A stretch of DNA of 64,000 nucleotides from Pseudomonadota bacterium (GTDB lineage Bacteria; Desulfobacterota; Binatia; Binatales; Binataceae), in NCBI GenBank assembly GCA_021325025.1, contig JAJPHZ010000035.1:1-64000 (forward strand), given 5' to 3'. Below the pieces are notes generated by a model. It did no database searches. It was given only the letters and a program-made list of their open reading frames with translations, and had not been told where the DNA came from. Positions 16,625 through 25,070 of this stretch are shown in pieces. A program made the translations under genes and the position numbers. The stretch's first letter is position 1, and each line of letters opens with the position of its first letter.

Positions 16625-17923
16625 TCACACCGCCTCCAACCACCGCTGCTCCAACCGGGTGATTCCCCGCACCCCGATGTATTGCTCCAGCGCGCGCCGC
16701 GCCGCGGCCGTTTGTCCCGAACGCAGCAATCCCACCAGGTGCGATTGGATAAACACCCCGCGCTGCTCGTCGCTGCCGCCCACGCACGCCACGTCATCCA
16801 GGAGCGGCGCAAGCAATGCCGCCGCTTCGCCGTATTCGCCGCGCGCAAACGCAACGCATCCGCCCACCAGCGGTATCCCGATTTCCCGCCACACGCGCGC
16901 CGCCGCGCCGGTTTGCTTTTCGGCGTGCCGTTGCATCTCATCCAGCGCGCGTTGGACGTCGGCAGTCTCGCCCGCCCTGCTTAGAGCGTAAAGCGCCACC
17001 GCGTTGAGGAACGGGAACAGGTGCTCGTGCGCATAGGGCCGCGCGTGGGGTGCTATCTCGTGCCATTCGGCGCCGAGTTCGACGCCAGCCAGTTCCAGGT
17101 ACCACAGCAGCAAGATCGCATCGGTCAACTCCACGGCGGTGTCGGGGAAAAAGCCCCAGATTTGGGCGCGCAGCGCGCGGGCCTCTTCAAATTCGAGGTT
17201 GGCAAGATAGAGGGTTGCCAGATGGAACCAGTTGTGAGCCTGGATGTAGCGGCCAAAGCTGCGCCATCCAGACGCATAACTCTCAAGCTCGGCGATTCCC
17301 TGGCCGATCCGCGACTGCCCGGCGAACACATGCGCCAGGCAATGCTGCGCCCACATGGTCAGTGGATTTTGCCGCAGCGTATCACGTGCCGCCGCCTCCG
17401 CTTCCTCGCGCCGTCCGCACAGCTCCAGGGCAAACGCGTACATGGAGCGCAGATGGCTATGGTCGCGGTTTGCCGGGGCGATATTTTCCATGAAGGCCAA
17501 CTGGCGGGCCGCTTCGCCGGTTTGGAAAAAGTGGAATTCGGCCAGCTTGGCCGCTACCACATCGCGCGGCCAGCGGCGCGCGATCGTTTCGTAGGCGCCG
17601 ATGGCGCGCTCGAAATCGCCCCGGCATCCGGCCTCGACGCCGTCGATAAACAGCCGCTCACGTTCGTCCAGATCCTCCCAGTGCCGGCGCGCGCGTTTAA
17701 GGAACGGACGCGCTCCGGAGGCCTGCGCCGGCGACTGCGCGTACACGTACGTGCTCGCGGCGTACGCCTGAACCATTGCACAGTCGGTAAAAGCGGCGGC
17801 GGCGTCCAGGATCGCACCCGAATCGGCGCCCAGACTGAGGAGTTGGTCCGCATAGTGATCGATCGCATGGACCTCGGCGTCGGAATCGGCCGTAACGGCA
17901 AGGCCCCTGGCATCCAGTTTCAT
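16625..17923 (-). CDS. TPR protein, TTC38-like
   Basis: 432 aa all-helical protein resembling the tetratricopeptide-repeat protein 38 family. Helical pairs such as RRHWEDLDERERLFIDGVEAG, GDFERAIGAYETIARRWPRD and HCLAHVFAGQSRIGQGIAEL recur along the chain, with HNWFHLATLYLANLEFEEA in the centre. It has no signal or enzymatic motif and probably serves protein-protein interaction. The start at 17923 follows GGGAGG by 8 nt; the frame extends to 18025 without support. The 3' end faces the double palindrome. Confidence 0.78.
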   Translation of the reverse strand: MKLDARGLAVTADSDAEVHAIDHYADQLLSLGADSGAILDAAAAFTDCAMVQAYAASTYVYAQSPAQASGARPFLKRARRHWEDLDERERLFIDGVEAGCRGDFERAIGAYETIARRWPRDVVAAKLAEFHFFQTGEAARQLAFMENIAPANRDHSHLRSMYAFALELCGRREEAEAAARDTLRQNPLTMWAQHCLAHVFAGQSRIGQGIAELESYASGWRSFGRYIQAHNWFHLATLYLANLEFEEARALRAQIWGFFPDTAVELTDAILLLWYLELAGVELGAEWHEIAPHARPYAHEHLFPFLNAVALYALSRAGETADVQRALDEMQRHAEKQTGAAARVWREIGIPLVGGCVAFARGEYGEAAALLAPLLDDVACVGGSDEQRGVFIQSHLVGLLRSGQTAAARRALEQYIGVRGITRLEQRWLEAV

Positions 17924-18106
17924 GGCTACGCCTCCCTTTGCGCAGTTGAAACCGCTTTTGGCACAACGGCATCGTAAGTTAAACCCCGGCGCGATGCGGC
18001 CAAGCCCGTCGCTTGAAAGGTCCAAGCGCGCCGGGAAATATAATTTTCAAGGCGGCCCTCCAGAACACCAACGCCGAGGGCCTCGGGCGAAGACGGGGAA
18101 GTTCGT

Positions 18107-18721
18107 ATGACTGTTGCATCGACAGTGCCGGTACAACAGCACGCGCGGCTGCGGCGACGCACGGTAATCGGCGCGATGCTGGCGGCGCCGATGCTGCTAT
18201 GGGCTGCGGATCGTAAGGCAGGCGCCGGCGCCGGCGGCGTGCTGGCGGAAAATTCCAGTCGAGGTGCACCAACCGTGACCATCATCAAGTTCAGCGATTC
18301 GGGTGAACGCATTGGTCCGCAAACGGTCAACAAGGTGGTCAAACCGGATTCCGAATGGAAGAAGGAACTCACCCCCGAGCAGTACTACGTGACCCGGCGC
18401 AAGGGCACCGAGCGCGCCTTCAGCGGCAAATACGCCGCCAACCATCAACCGGGAATTTACCGCTGCGTATGCTGCGGCAACGCGTTGTTCAGCTCCGACA
18501 CCAAGTTCGAGTCGGGTACCGGATGGCCCAGCTTCTGGCAGCCGATTGCCGAGGAGAACATCGAAAAGCGCACCGACCGCTCCTGGTTCATGACCCGCAT
18601 CGAGGTGCTGTGCAAGGAATGCGACGCCCACCTGGGCCACGTCTTCGACGACGGCCCGCAGCCCACCGGCCTGCGCTACTGCATGAACTCGGCGGCGCTT
18701 AATTTCATCAGGAAAGAGTAG
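18107..18721 (+). CDS. msrB: Exported methionine-R-sulfoxide reductase MsrB
   Basis: 204 aa. It reduces methionine-R-sulfoxide in proteins. A Tat-like leader RRRTVIGAM plus hydrophobic stretch (residues 16-33) precedes the catalytic domain, so it likely repairs extracytoplasmic proteins. Structural zinc ligands are Cys120/Cys123 and Cys169/Cys172, and the catalytic selenocysteine-equivalent is Cys192 in [10 protein letters not shown]. The [10 protein letters not shown] motif is typical. About 45 residues longer than cytoplasmic MsrB because of the leader and linker. Confidence 0.92.
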   Translation: MTVASTVPVQQHARLRRRTVIGAMLAAPMLLWAADRKAGAGAGGVLAENSSRGAPTVTIIKFSDSGERIGPQTVNKVVKPDSEWKKELTPEQYYVTRRKGTERAFSGKYAANHQPGIYRCVCCGNALFSSDTKFESGTGWPSFWQPIAEENIEKRTDRSWFMTRIEVLCKECDAHLGHVFDDGPQPTGLRYCMNSAALNFIRKE

Positions 18722-18885
18722 TCTCAGCGGTCCGAAGCGTCGGTGCGCGAAGCGCTGGCACGCTTTCCTGAACCGGCACTCGCAGCTGCAGCCGTGGGCT
18801 GCGCTCCAACGGGCCCAAACGCACCGCTCTGTACCACCGCCGCCGCGCTAATCCTTGAAGGTCCGGCCATAGCTGGCGACATTGG

Positions 18886-19329
18886 GTGCTTCGAGCTGTT
18901 TGGAGGGAAACGGCGAAATCATCGAAGCGCGCTATCCTTATTGTGGCTGCGGTATCGCTTGGGCTGGGTGCGGTCTCATACTACGCGGTCGTCAGTGGCG
19001 TGGAGAGTGGCGTTGTGGCCGCCGTGATCGGCGTGCCGGGGTTTTTCACTGTCGTAGCGCTTGGAGCAGCAGTTCTGGCCGCCGGTGCTCTCGCCGTTGC
19101 GACGGTCCCCTCAATAGAACCCTTTGGGAGGCGGGTACTGGTGATATGCGCCATAATGCTCGCGGGGTCAGCCGCGATCGAAGCTTTGCCTTGGAGCGCA
19201 ACCGCGCTTTCTTGGTTAGGGCTCGCGCTTGTGCTCGCAAGCACACTGATGTTTCAGGTCATTTTCATCTACGCACTATGGAGGGCCATCCGAGGCCCGC
19301 GCTCAGGCCCGGCGCAACGCGCGGAGTGA
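18886..19329 (+). CDS. Hypothetical four-helix membrane protein
   Basis: 147 aa if read from GTG 18886. Four hydrophobic segments (about 16-36, 42-65, 83-100 and 108-130) alternate with short loops, and the tail is basic and Gly/Arg-rich. I recognise no family. There is no ribosome site near the GTG, and the neighbouring sequence is open in other frames too, so the start and even the gene are uncertain. The hydrophobic periodicity is the main support. Confidence 0.45.
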   Translation: MLRAVWRETAKSSKRAILIVAAVSLGLGAVSYYAVVSGVESGVVAAVIGVPGFFTVVALGAAVLAAGALAVATVPSIEPFGRRVLVICAIMLAGSAAIEALPWSATALSWLGLALVLASTLMFQVIFIYALWRAIRGPRSGPAQRAE

Positions 19330-19377
19330 TTGAGCGTCAGACGGCGTGCAAACCGTGCTGCTTGTATAAAAGGGCAA

Positions 19378-20586
19378 CTACGCAAACCGGCAGACGTAGA
19401 TCGAGGCGGGGGTGCCAAGCACGGTGACGGTCAGGATCGAGCTGGGCACGATGCGATTCTCCTCCAACAGCTCGCGCATCAGGCGGGTCTCCGACGTTAT
19501 CAGGACCATCAGGCCGCCGGGCGCCAGCACGCGGCGGAATTCGCGCAGCAGGCGGGGATAGAGCCGGACGTTGTCGGCGTGCGAGCCTGACTTGCGGCCC
19601 CAGGGCAGGTTGGTGATGATGCGCGTCACGGCGCCGTCGCCAAGCGGCAGCGCCGCCGCGTCCCATTCGCGCAGCTCGATCGGCTTGTAGCGCGGTCCGA
19701 CATTGTCGCGCGCCGCCGCCAGCGCCCGCGGGTCGCTGTCGCCCCCCAGCAGCATCCGGTAGCGTCCCAGATGGGCCCGTTCGATCAGAATCGTACCCGC
19801 GCCGCACAGCGGGTCCAGCACCACGTCGTCGTCGGTGGGCTGCGACAACAGCGCCATCGCCGCCGCCACCGAGGGCCGCAGCGAGCCCGGAAAATGAGCG
19901 ACCTTGTACTCGCGCTGACGCATCCGATCGTCGGTCAGCCGGATTGCCAGGATCAGTTCGTCGTCGAGCAGAGTGGCCCACCATTGGACTTCGCCCTGCT
20001 CCTCCAGGCGCCAACGCCGATCGCCGCGCTCGGCGATTCCGCGCTCCAGCGCCTTTTGCAGATCGACCCGCCGATACTCCTGGCGCCCGGTGGTGCGCAC
20101 CAGCACGCGGAAGCCCAGCCGCCGGCCCGCCCGGCTGCCGGGCGTGAGCGCGACGCGGCGCGCCAGTGCGGTTTCGACAAAGGGCGCGTTGCGCGCCACT
20201 TTGCGCGCCTGCTCCAGCCCCTCTTCGGTGGCGGCCAGCGGACAGGCGTAGGCGGCCAGCGCGAACAGGTCCTCGGCACATCGCATCCGCGTCAGCGCCT
20301 GCGGACGATCGACGCCCAGCAGCGCCATCCCGTTGCGATCAGCGATACTGCGCCGGCCGACTTCGCGCACGCCGGGGAAGCGCGCCAGCGCTTCGCGTAT
20401 CGCGACGCCTTCAAGGCCCGGCTGGGTGTGGGCGATGATCACATCGGGAGACGGCTTGAGGCGATGCCCGCGCGGACGGACGTGGGCGCCGGACTTGCGC
20501 GGAACTTCAGGCGCGCGCCGGCCTTGGGCGTCGAAACGTCCTTTGATGGGATCGGGCCGTGTATCGGGGCGTGGGAAACAACGCAT
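19378..20586 (-). CDS. THUMP-domain RNA methyltransferase (Trm14/RlmL-like)
   Basis: 402 aa from ATG 20586. An N-terminal ferredoxin-like/THUMP region (PGLEGVAIREAL through RTTGRQEYRRVDLQ) is joined to a class I SAM methyltransferase domain: VLDPLCGAGTILIER is the SAM-binding motif, GGDSDPRALAAARDNV motif II, and TNLPWGRK the catalytic NxPW motif that implies N-methylation of a base (guanine-N2 in the family). Likely tRNA or rRNA substrate. The frame is open to 20631, but that extension lies in a hairpin repeat, so I prefer 20586. Confidence 0.82.
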   Translation of the reverse strand: MRCFPRPDTRPDPIKGRFDAQGRRAPEVPRKSGAHVRPRGHRLKPSPDVIIAHTQPGLEGVAIREALARFPGVREVGRRSIADRNGMALLGVDRPQALTRMRCAEDLFALAAYACPLAATEEGLEQARKVARNAPFVETALARRVALTPGSRAGRRLGFRVLVRTTGRQEYRRVDLQKALERGIAERGDRRWRLEEQGEVQWWATLLDDELILAIRLTDDRMRQREYKVAHFPGSLRPSVAAAMALLSQPTDDDVVLDPLCGAGTILIERAHLGRYRMLLGGDSDPRALAAARDNVGPRYKPIELREWDAAALPLGDGAVTRIITNLPWGRKSGSHADNVRLYPRLLREFRRVLAPGGLMVLITSETRLMRELLEENRIVPSSILTVTVLGTPASIYVCRFA

Positions 20587-20593
20587 TTTTTGT

Positions 20594-20674
20594 CGCGAGA
20601 CAGGCCTGCCAACGATCGTTCCTGGTGGCACCCTTGCAGAAATCAGGAATGACAGGCATGCGGCCTGTCTCGCG
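20594..20674. repeat. Hairpin repeat element, copy 1
   Basis: A 13-bp perfect stem (20594-20606 with 20662-20674, cgcgagacaggcc) encloses a second hairpin gacaggc/gcctgtc. The right end cctgtctcgcgcagcca matches the right end of the element near 61056 with an extra base. It sits just upstream of the methyltransferase gene. Confidence 0.6.
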
Positions 20675-20756
20675 CAGCCAAACTCGGCCGCTTAGGGTCA
20701 CGCCGACCCGGGCCGCGCACGCAAAGAAGCGACCCGCGTCCTCCCCGGTGGATTGT

Positions 20757-20777
20757 CCCTTCCCGCCTCGGGAAGGG
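20757..20777 (-). terminator. Candidate terminator of efp
   Basis: An 8-bp perfect stem cccttccc/gggaaggg with a 5-nt loop lies 16 bp beyond the efp stop codon on the minus strand. No U-run follows. Confidence 0.45.
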
Positions 20778-20792
20778 GCCGGCGGTCAGGTC

Positions 20793-21356
20793 CTATTTCG
20801 TGCGCGCCAGGTATTCGCGCGTTTCGGTGTTGATGGTGATGGTGTCGCCTTCGGCCACGAAGTGCGGCACCTGGATTACTAGGCCGGTTTCCACGGTGGC
20901 CGGCTTAAGCGTGTTGGTCACTGCCGCGCTCTTCATGCCCGGCTCGGTCTGGACCACCTTAAGGTCGATGGTCTTGGGCAGCTTGACGTTAAGCGGCGTG
21001 CCGTCGTGAAACTCCACTTCGACCTGCAAATTGGGCGTCAGGAAGGGCACCACGTCCTCGATCAGATCCTTGGGAATGGTACTCTGCTCGTAGGTCTCGG
21101 TGTTCATGAAATGGAAGTCGTCGCCGTCCTGGTAGAGGAACTCCATCTGGACCTGGCTCAGAATCACGCGCTCGACCCGATCTTCGGAGCGGAAGCGGTT
21201 TTCAGTCTGTGAGCCGGTTTTGATGTTGCGCAGCTTGGTCTGCACCATCCCACGCCAGTTGCCCGGTGTGATGTGCGTGATGGTCATAATGCGCCAGAGA
21301 TCCTTGTTGTATTCGATAATCATCCCCGGACGTAACTGAGTGGCCTGAAGCAGCAT
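20793..21356 (-). CDS. efp: Elongation factor P with Asn at the loop tip
   Basis: 187 aa, full length. EF-P binds between the P and E sites and rescues ribosomes stalled at polyproline. The three domains are visible: N-terminal KOW-like (LRPGMIIEYNKDLWRI), the OB-fold middle (QMEFLYQDGDDFHFMNTETYEQ) and the C-terminal OB-fold (VIQVPHFVAEGDTITINTET). The loop normally carrying the modified Lys34 (PGKG) reads TPGNWRGM, so Asn33 sits in the Lys position, with Trp34 and Arg35 next to it. This excludes EpmA-type lysylation at that site. AGGAAGG precedes the ATG. Confidence 0.95.
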   Translation of the reverse strand: MLLQATQLRPGMIIEYNKDLWRIMTITHITPGNWRGMVQTKLRNIKTGSQTENRFRSEDRVERVILSQVQMEFLYQDGDDFHFMNTETYEQSTIPKDLIEDVVPFLTPNLQVEVEFHDGTPLNVKLPKTIDLKVVQTEPGMKSAAVTNTLKPATVETGLVIQVPHFVAEGDTITINTETREYLARTK

Positions 21357-21545
21357 AACCTTCCTATAAAATAATGTTTTGCAAACGCAAGGCGGTTACT
21401 AATAAGGTAATGACGGTTTGCGCCTCAGGCAAGGTAGGCGCCGTTTCTCTGGCCGCCGCAAGCATTTGACGCCCAAAAGACAGCGGCGGTTCCCAAACCG
21501 CGGCTGCACAGCGCGCCTTCCGCAGACAATTTTTCGCGTACCACT

Positions 21546-23402
21546 TCACCAGGGGACGCTGCCCAGACCGCCGCTGGTGCGCGGCGACGCGCCGACCCCC
21601 GGTGCCATTCCGACTCCCGGAGCACCGTAGCCTGGAGGCGCGGCGCCATAGGGAGCGACGCCGTACGGATTGGTGGTGTACGGGTTCATCGCGCCGTAGG
21701 GATTTATCCCGTAGCCGGTCCCGCCCGCGATGATAGGCTGCTCCGCCATCAGGCCCGCCGTGTTGTAGGCCCGCACGGTCGCGTATCCCATCGCGGGATT
21801 GAAGCGGCCGACGAACGAAACCTGACGGTTCATCCCCGGTATCAGGCCCGTGATCAGTCCGCCGATTCCGCCGCCATTGATGTTGAGCGGCTGCACCAGC
21901 ATCCCGTTCTGATAAATCCCGGCCGAGGCGATGTTCTGTCCCGTGATTATCCCGCTGACCACGTAGAGCGAGGGTGCCGCCGCCTGAACCGAAGTGATTT
22001 GGACGGCGAGCTGACCCGGATTGAGCGCGCCGTAACCGCCATAGGCGCCGCCGATGGTGGAGTTGATGATCGCCGGAGCGGCCGCCCCGCTGCCGACTGC
22101 TGCGGTAGCCAGATTGAGCGAGCTTTCGGTGTAGTCACGCCGCGTGCGATACACCCTGATGGTGGCTTCGGAGCCGTTGGCGGTAAAACTCTGGGCGAAG
22201 TTACTGGTGCGCAATCCGCTGCCGCTGTTAAGCGCGATTTCCTGCGCCAGCCGCCCGTCGACATAGATGCCGGCCCGCTCCAGATCGCTGCCCGTGATCT
22301 GCCCGCGGACCATGTACTGATGCATCCCGGGGTCAACGACAGTTAAATCGTCGAGCTGGATGTGGATGTCGTTGGGGCCGCGCGCGCGCAGATGGCTGCG
22401 CATCCGGCGCCGCGGTCCGGACGGCGGCGGAGTCGCGGCCGGAATCTCTTTGGTGTTATCTACCGAGGCGCCTTCCGCCGAAGGATTGCTCTCCACCGGT
22501 GCGCTGGCCGGCGGATTGAGCATGGCCTTCATTCCCGAGCTGAAGTCGTCACTGCCGCCGCCCAGCGCCACGTTCTCGTCGCTGTCGAGGCTGGGCGCGG
22601 GCATCGGCGCCACGGGCGTGCCGCGTTCGATGATCGGCCCTGCGGCGGCAGCCTCGCCCATAATCGGGGCCTGGGCGCTGCGTCCCGCAGAGTCATAGAC
22701 GCGCAGCACCGAGCCTTGCTGTGGATTGTGGATTTGCAGGTCGAAGCGAACGGTCTGTTCGCCTGGTGTGGGTTTTACGTTGAGCCTGGCCAGGCGGCTG
22801 CCGCTCAGGTAGATCCCTGCCGAGCGGATGCCGTGCGCGCTCATGTAGCCCTTGATTCGTAACACATCGGGTCCGACCATTTCCGCCGATTCGATACGCA
22901 CCGTGGGTCCGGAACGGGGTTCGCTTGAGGCTGCGGGCGCCGTCGATGGACCGGGTTCGGCCGACGCGGCCGCAGGCAGGGCGCCGGCGGGCGCGGCCGG
23001 TATCAATGCGCTCAATTGCTCCAGATCATGCTTGGCGGCAGCCCATTTGCTGGCGTCCAATCCACCCGAGGCCGCGGCGCTGTCCACCGCAGCCGCATCC
23101 GACTTCAGCGACGCCAGCACCGCGCTCGCACCGCGCCGGTCGCTGGATTGGAGCGCCGAGCTGAGCTTTTGCGAATCGGCGGCAAACACGCCGATTGGAC
23201 CGAGCAGCGGGCTTGGATGGTCGCGGTTGCCGTTGCTGAGCGAACTTAGCAGTGCAAACGCCTCGTCGGAAAGCCGCGCCGACAGCGCCCTGGCGTCGTC
23301 CACTGCGGCCACCGCCGCGCTACATAGCAGCGCAATGGCCAAGGCGCACAGCCCGACCATCAGGCCGCAGCCCCGGCCGTGCCTTGGTGGCGGCAAATTC
23401 AT
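21546..23402 (-). CDS. Secreted protein with three beta-sandwich-like repeats
   Basis: 618 aa. A signal peptide (residues 1-33, ending AAVAA) is followed by a helical Ala/Ser region to about 140. Three copies of a roughly 85-residue unit follow at about 166-248, 345-430 and 466-560. Each has the core GxI/YxxxxIxxAGIYxxGxL and ends in a strand with RVY or RAY, as in KGYMSAHGIRSAGIYLSG, RGQITGSDLERAGIYVDG and SGIITGQNIASAGIYQNG. Pro/Ala-rich linkers separate units, and the tail (560-618) is Gly/Tyr/Pro-rich. I do not recognise the family; extracellular or surface structural roles are possible. An in-frame TTG at 23423 overlaps the stop of the upstream 48-aa gene. Confidence 0.7.
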   Translation of the reverse strand: MNLPPPRHGRGCGLMVGLCALAIALLCSAAVAAVDDARALSARLSDEAFALLSSLSNGNRDHPSPLLGPIGVFAADSQKLSSALQSSDRRGASAVLASLKSDAAAVDSAAASGGLDASKWAAAKHDLEQLSALIPAAPAGALPAAASAEPGPSTAPAASSEPRSGPTVRIESAEMVGPDVLRIKGYMSAHGIRSAGIYLSGSRLARLNVKPTPGEQTVRFDLQIHNPQQGSVLRVYDSAGRSAQAPIMGEAAAAGPIIERGTPVAPMPAPSLDSDENVALGGGSDDFSSGMKAMLNPPASAPVESNPSAEGASVDNTKEIPAATPPPSGPRRRMRSHLRARGPNDIHIQLDDLTVVDPGMHQYMVRGQITGSDLERAGIYVDGRLAQEIALNSGSGLRTSNFAQSFTANGSEATIRVYRTRRDYTESSLNLATAAVGSGAAAPAIINSTIGGAYGGYGALNPGQLAVQITSVQAAAPSLYVVSGIITGQNIASAGIYQNGMLVQPLNINGGGIGGLITGLIPGMNRQVSFVGRFNPAMGYATVRAYNTAGLMAEQPIIAGGTGYGINPYGAMNPYTTNPYGVAPYGAAPPGYGAPGVGMAPGVGASPRTSGGLGSVPW

Positions 23403-23419
23403 GGGCTCGCGTTCGACCT

Positions 23420-23566
23420 TCAACCGGTGCGCTGCTGCTGCTTGTAGCGGGCCGTTACGTCGCGGACGCTTTTGGCCAGTTTCAGGAACATCTCGCCTTC
23501 ATCATACAGGAAGATGAAGACGGTGGCGCCGACACCGCAAATGAAGCCGAGCAGAAATGCACCCAT
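23420..23566 (-). CDS. Small 48-aa membrane peptide
   Basis: A short gene with one N-terminal hydrophobic helix (MGAFLLGFICGVGATVFIFL) and a charged amphipathic tail (KLAKSVRDVTAR, then KQQQ). GGGAGGGCGAG lies 6 nt before its ATG, a much stronger ribosome site than most in this window. Its TGA overlaps a TTG that could start the three-repeat secreted protein, so the two are likely co-translated. The glycine pattern GxxCGxG in the helix suggests packing in the membrane. No family recognised. Confidence 0.65.
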   Translation of the reverse strand: MGAFLLGFICGVGATVFIFLYDEGEMFLKLAKSVRDVTARYKQQQRTG

Positions 23567-23718
23567 AATCTCGCCCTCCCTGTATTATATTGCACCCTGC
23601 GCGGCGCTAGAATGAGGGTTGGGTTAACGAGCGGCGCCGATAGTGTTGTGCGCGGGGCGGCTGCCAATCTCTTAACACACCGGAGTACGCTTTGTAATCG
23701 GTACCTCAGGGCTGACGA

Positions 23719-24705
23719 ATGGATTCCTTGCAATCACATGCGGGCGACGGACTGAGCGCAGAATTGACCGCCTTGGCCAACCGCGCCGCAATCTGCCCGC
23801 GCGATGACCGCCTGATGGTGCGGATGGCGGGTGACGACCGGATATCGTTCCTGCATGGGATGTGCAGCAACGACATCAAGGGCCTCAAGCCCGGGATGCT
23901 GACCTACGCCCTGATCCTGACCGACCACGCCCATGTAATCGGCGACCTGTATGTGTGGGCCGACAACGGCGTGCTGCACCTCGACGTCGACCGCGCATTG
24001 TGGCCCCGCATCCGGCAGCATCTGGAGAAATTCCTGGTCGCCGACGACGTCGAGATGGAAGAACAGGAAGAGCTGGCGATCCTCGACGTGGCCGGACCCG
24101 ATGCCGCCACGGCGGTGGCGGCGGTGATGCCGGCGGCGGCGCAGCTTGCGCCGTGGCGCTTCGTCCTGGAGCGGGAGCGGATGGTGGCCAATCTGCCCCG
24201 TATTGGACTCACGGCCTTCACTGTGGTACTTCCATCATCGCAGGCGGGCAGCTTCCTGCGGGAGATGATGGCCGCCAATCCGGGACTCCGCGAGGTAAGT
24301 GTCGCCGCCCTCGACGTTGCACGTGTGGAGCAGGGATATGCCCGCGTCGGCGTCGACGCCACCGAAAAGACCATCGCCTTGGAAGCCCGGTTGGAACGCG
24401 GCATCTCCTACAGCAAGGGATGTTACGTCGGCCAGGAGACGGTGGAACGCGCGACGGCGCGCGGCGGGGTGAAGAAGCGGCTGTACGGACTGCGGATCAG
24501 CGGGCGCAGGCCGCAAACCGGCGCCAGCGCATGGTTGGATGGCAGGGAAGTGGGGCAAGTCAGCAGCATCGCGGCGTCGCCGCGGCTGGGGATCGTGGGG
24601 TTGGCAATCATGCATCACAGCGCCTGGCAGCCGGGCACGCGGGTCGTCGTCAAGGACGGCGAGGGCGAAGTTGCGGCGGTGGTCAGCGAACTGCCTTTTG
24701 AATGA
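23719..24705 (+). CDS. ygfZ: Folate-binding protein YgfZ
   Basis: 328 aa protein of the GcvT-like tetrahydrofolate-binding fold. The diagnostic motif KGCYVGQETVERA occurs near residue 233, with the conserved Cys used by YgfZ/IBA57 proteins in folate-dependent maintenance of Fe-S enzymes such as MiaB. The N-terminal RISFLHGMCSNDIKGLKPG and the C-terminal barrel (GREVGQVSSIAASPRLG) complete the family. Its Fe-S role fits the following small iron-binding desulforedoxin-like gene 58 bp downstream. Confidence 0.9.
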   Translation: MDSLQSHAGDGLSAELTALANRAAICPRDDRLMVRMAGDDRISFLHGMCSNDIKGLKPGMLTYALILTDHAHVIGDLYVWADNGVLHLDVDRALWPRIRQHLEKFLVADDVEMEEQEELAILDVAGPDAATAVAAVMPAAAQLAPWRFVLERERMVANLPRIGLTAFTVVLPSSQAGSFLREMMAANPGLREVSVAALDVARVEQGYARVGVDATEKTIALEARLERGISYSKGCYVGQETVERATARGGVKKRLYGLRISGRRPQTGASAWLDGREVGQVSSIAASPRLGIVGLAIMHHSAWQPGTRVVVKDGEGEVAAVVSELPFE

Positions 24706-24763
24706 TGATTTTTTGCGCCGGGCCTCAGGCCCGCCGCTGTTTGGACAAGGAGACTGCAGAGCG

Positions 24764-24907
24764 ATGGCAAACGCGTTGGGAAAACGCTACATGTGCGACA
24801 AGTGCGGGACCGAGGTTCTGTGCAACAAGCCGGGCGACGGCTCGCTGGAATGCTGCGACGCCGCGATGAAGATCAAGGAAGCCAAACCGCTACCCTCCTC
24901 CGACTGA
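24764..24907 (+). CDS. Desulforedoxin-like protein 1
   Basis: 47 aa. Desulforedoxin is a small homodimer that binds a rubredoxin-type Fe(SCys)4 centre using CxxC and a CC pair. Here Cys11-x2-Cys14 and Cys30-Cys31 match in spacing, and the start (MANALGKRYMCDKCG) resembles the known protein closely. An extra Cys20 is present and the tail is longer. AAGGAG lies 11 nt before the ATG. It may carry electrons or detoxify superoxide with a partner; zinc binding is also possible. Confidence 0.85.
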   Translation: MANALGKRYMCDKCGTEVLCNKPGDGSLECCDAAMKIKEAKPLPSSD

Positions 24908-25070
24908 AGGCAGCATCGGCTCCCGCGGCGGCGCCCGCTTCTTTCATCGCCGCGTCCGCCCACGCCCCATGAGCAAGCTGGTCCAGGGCGGCGCCACAAT
25001 GAAACCGGCGGGCGCTGCTGCGTTTGGCGATTGATTGCCGCCCAGCGCCCGCGCTCGGCATGATTGGTAG

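Noticed and set aside
23584-23589. Perfect TATAAT on the minus strand before the 48-aa gene
   Set aside because: It lies only 18 bp from the start codon, so transcription would begin inside the ribosome site. No convincing -35 element is seen at 17 bp.
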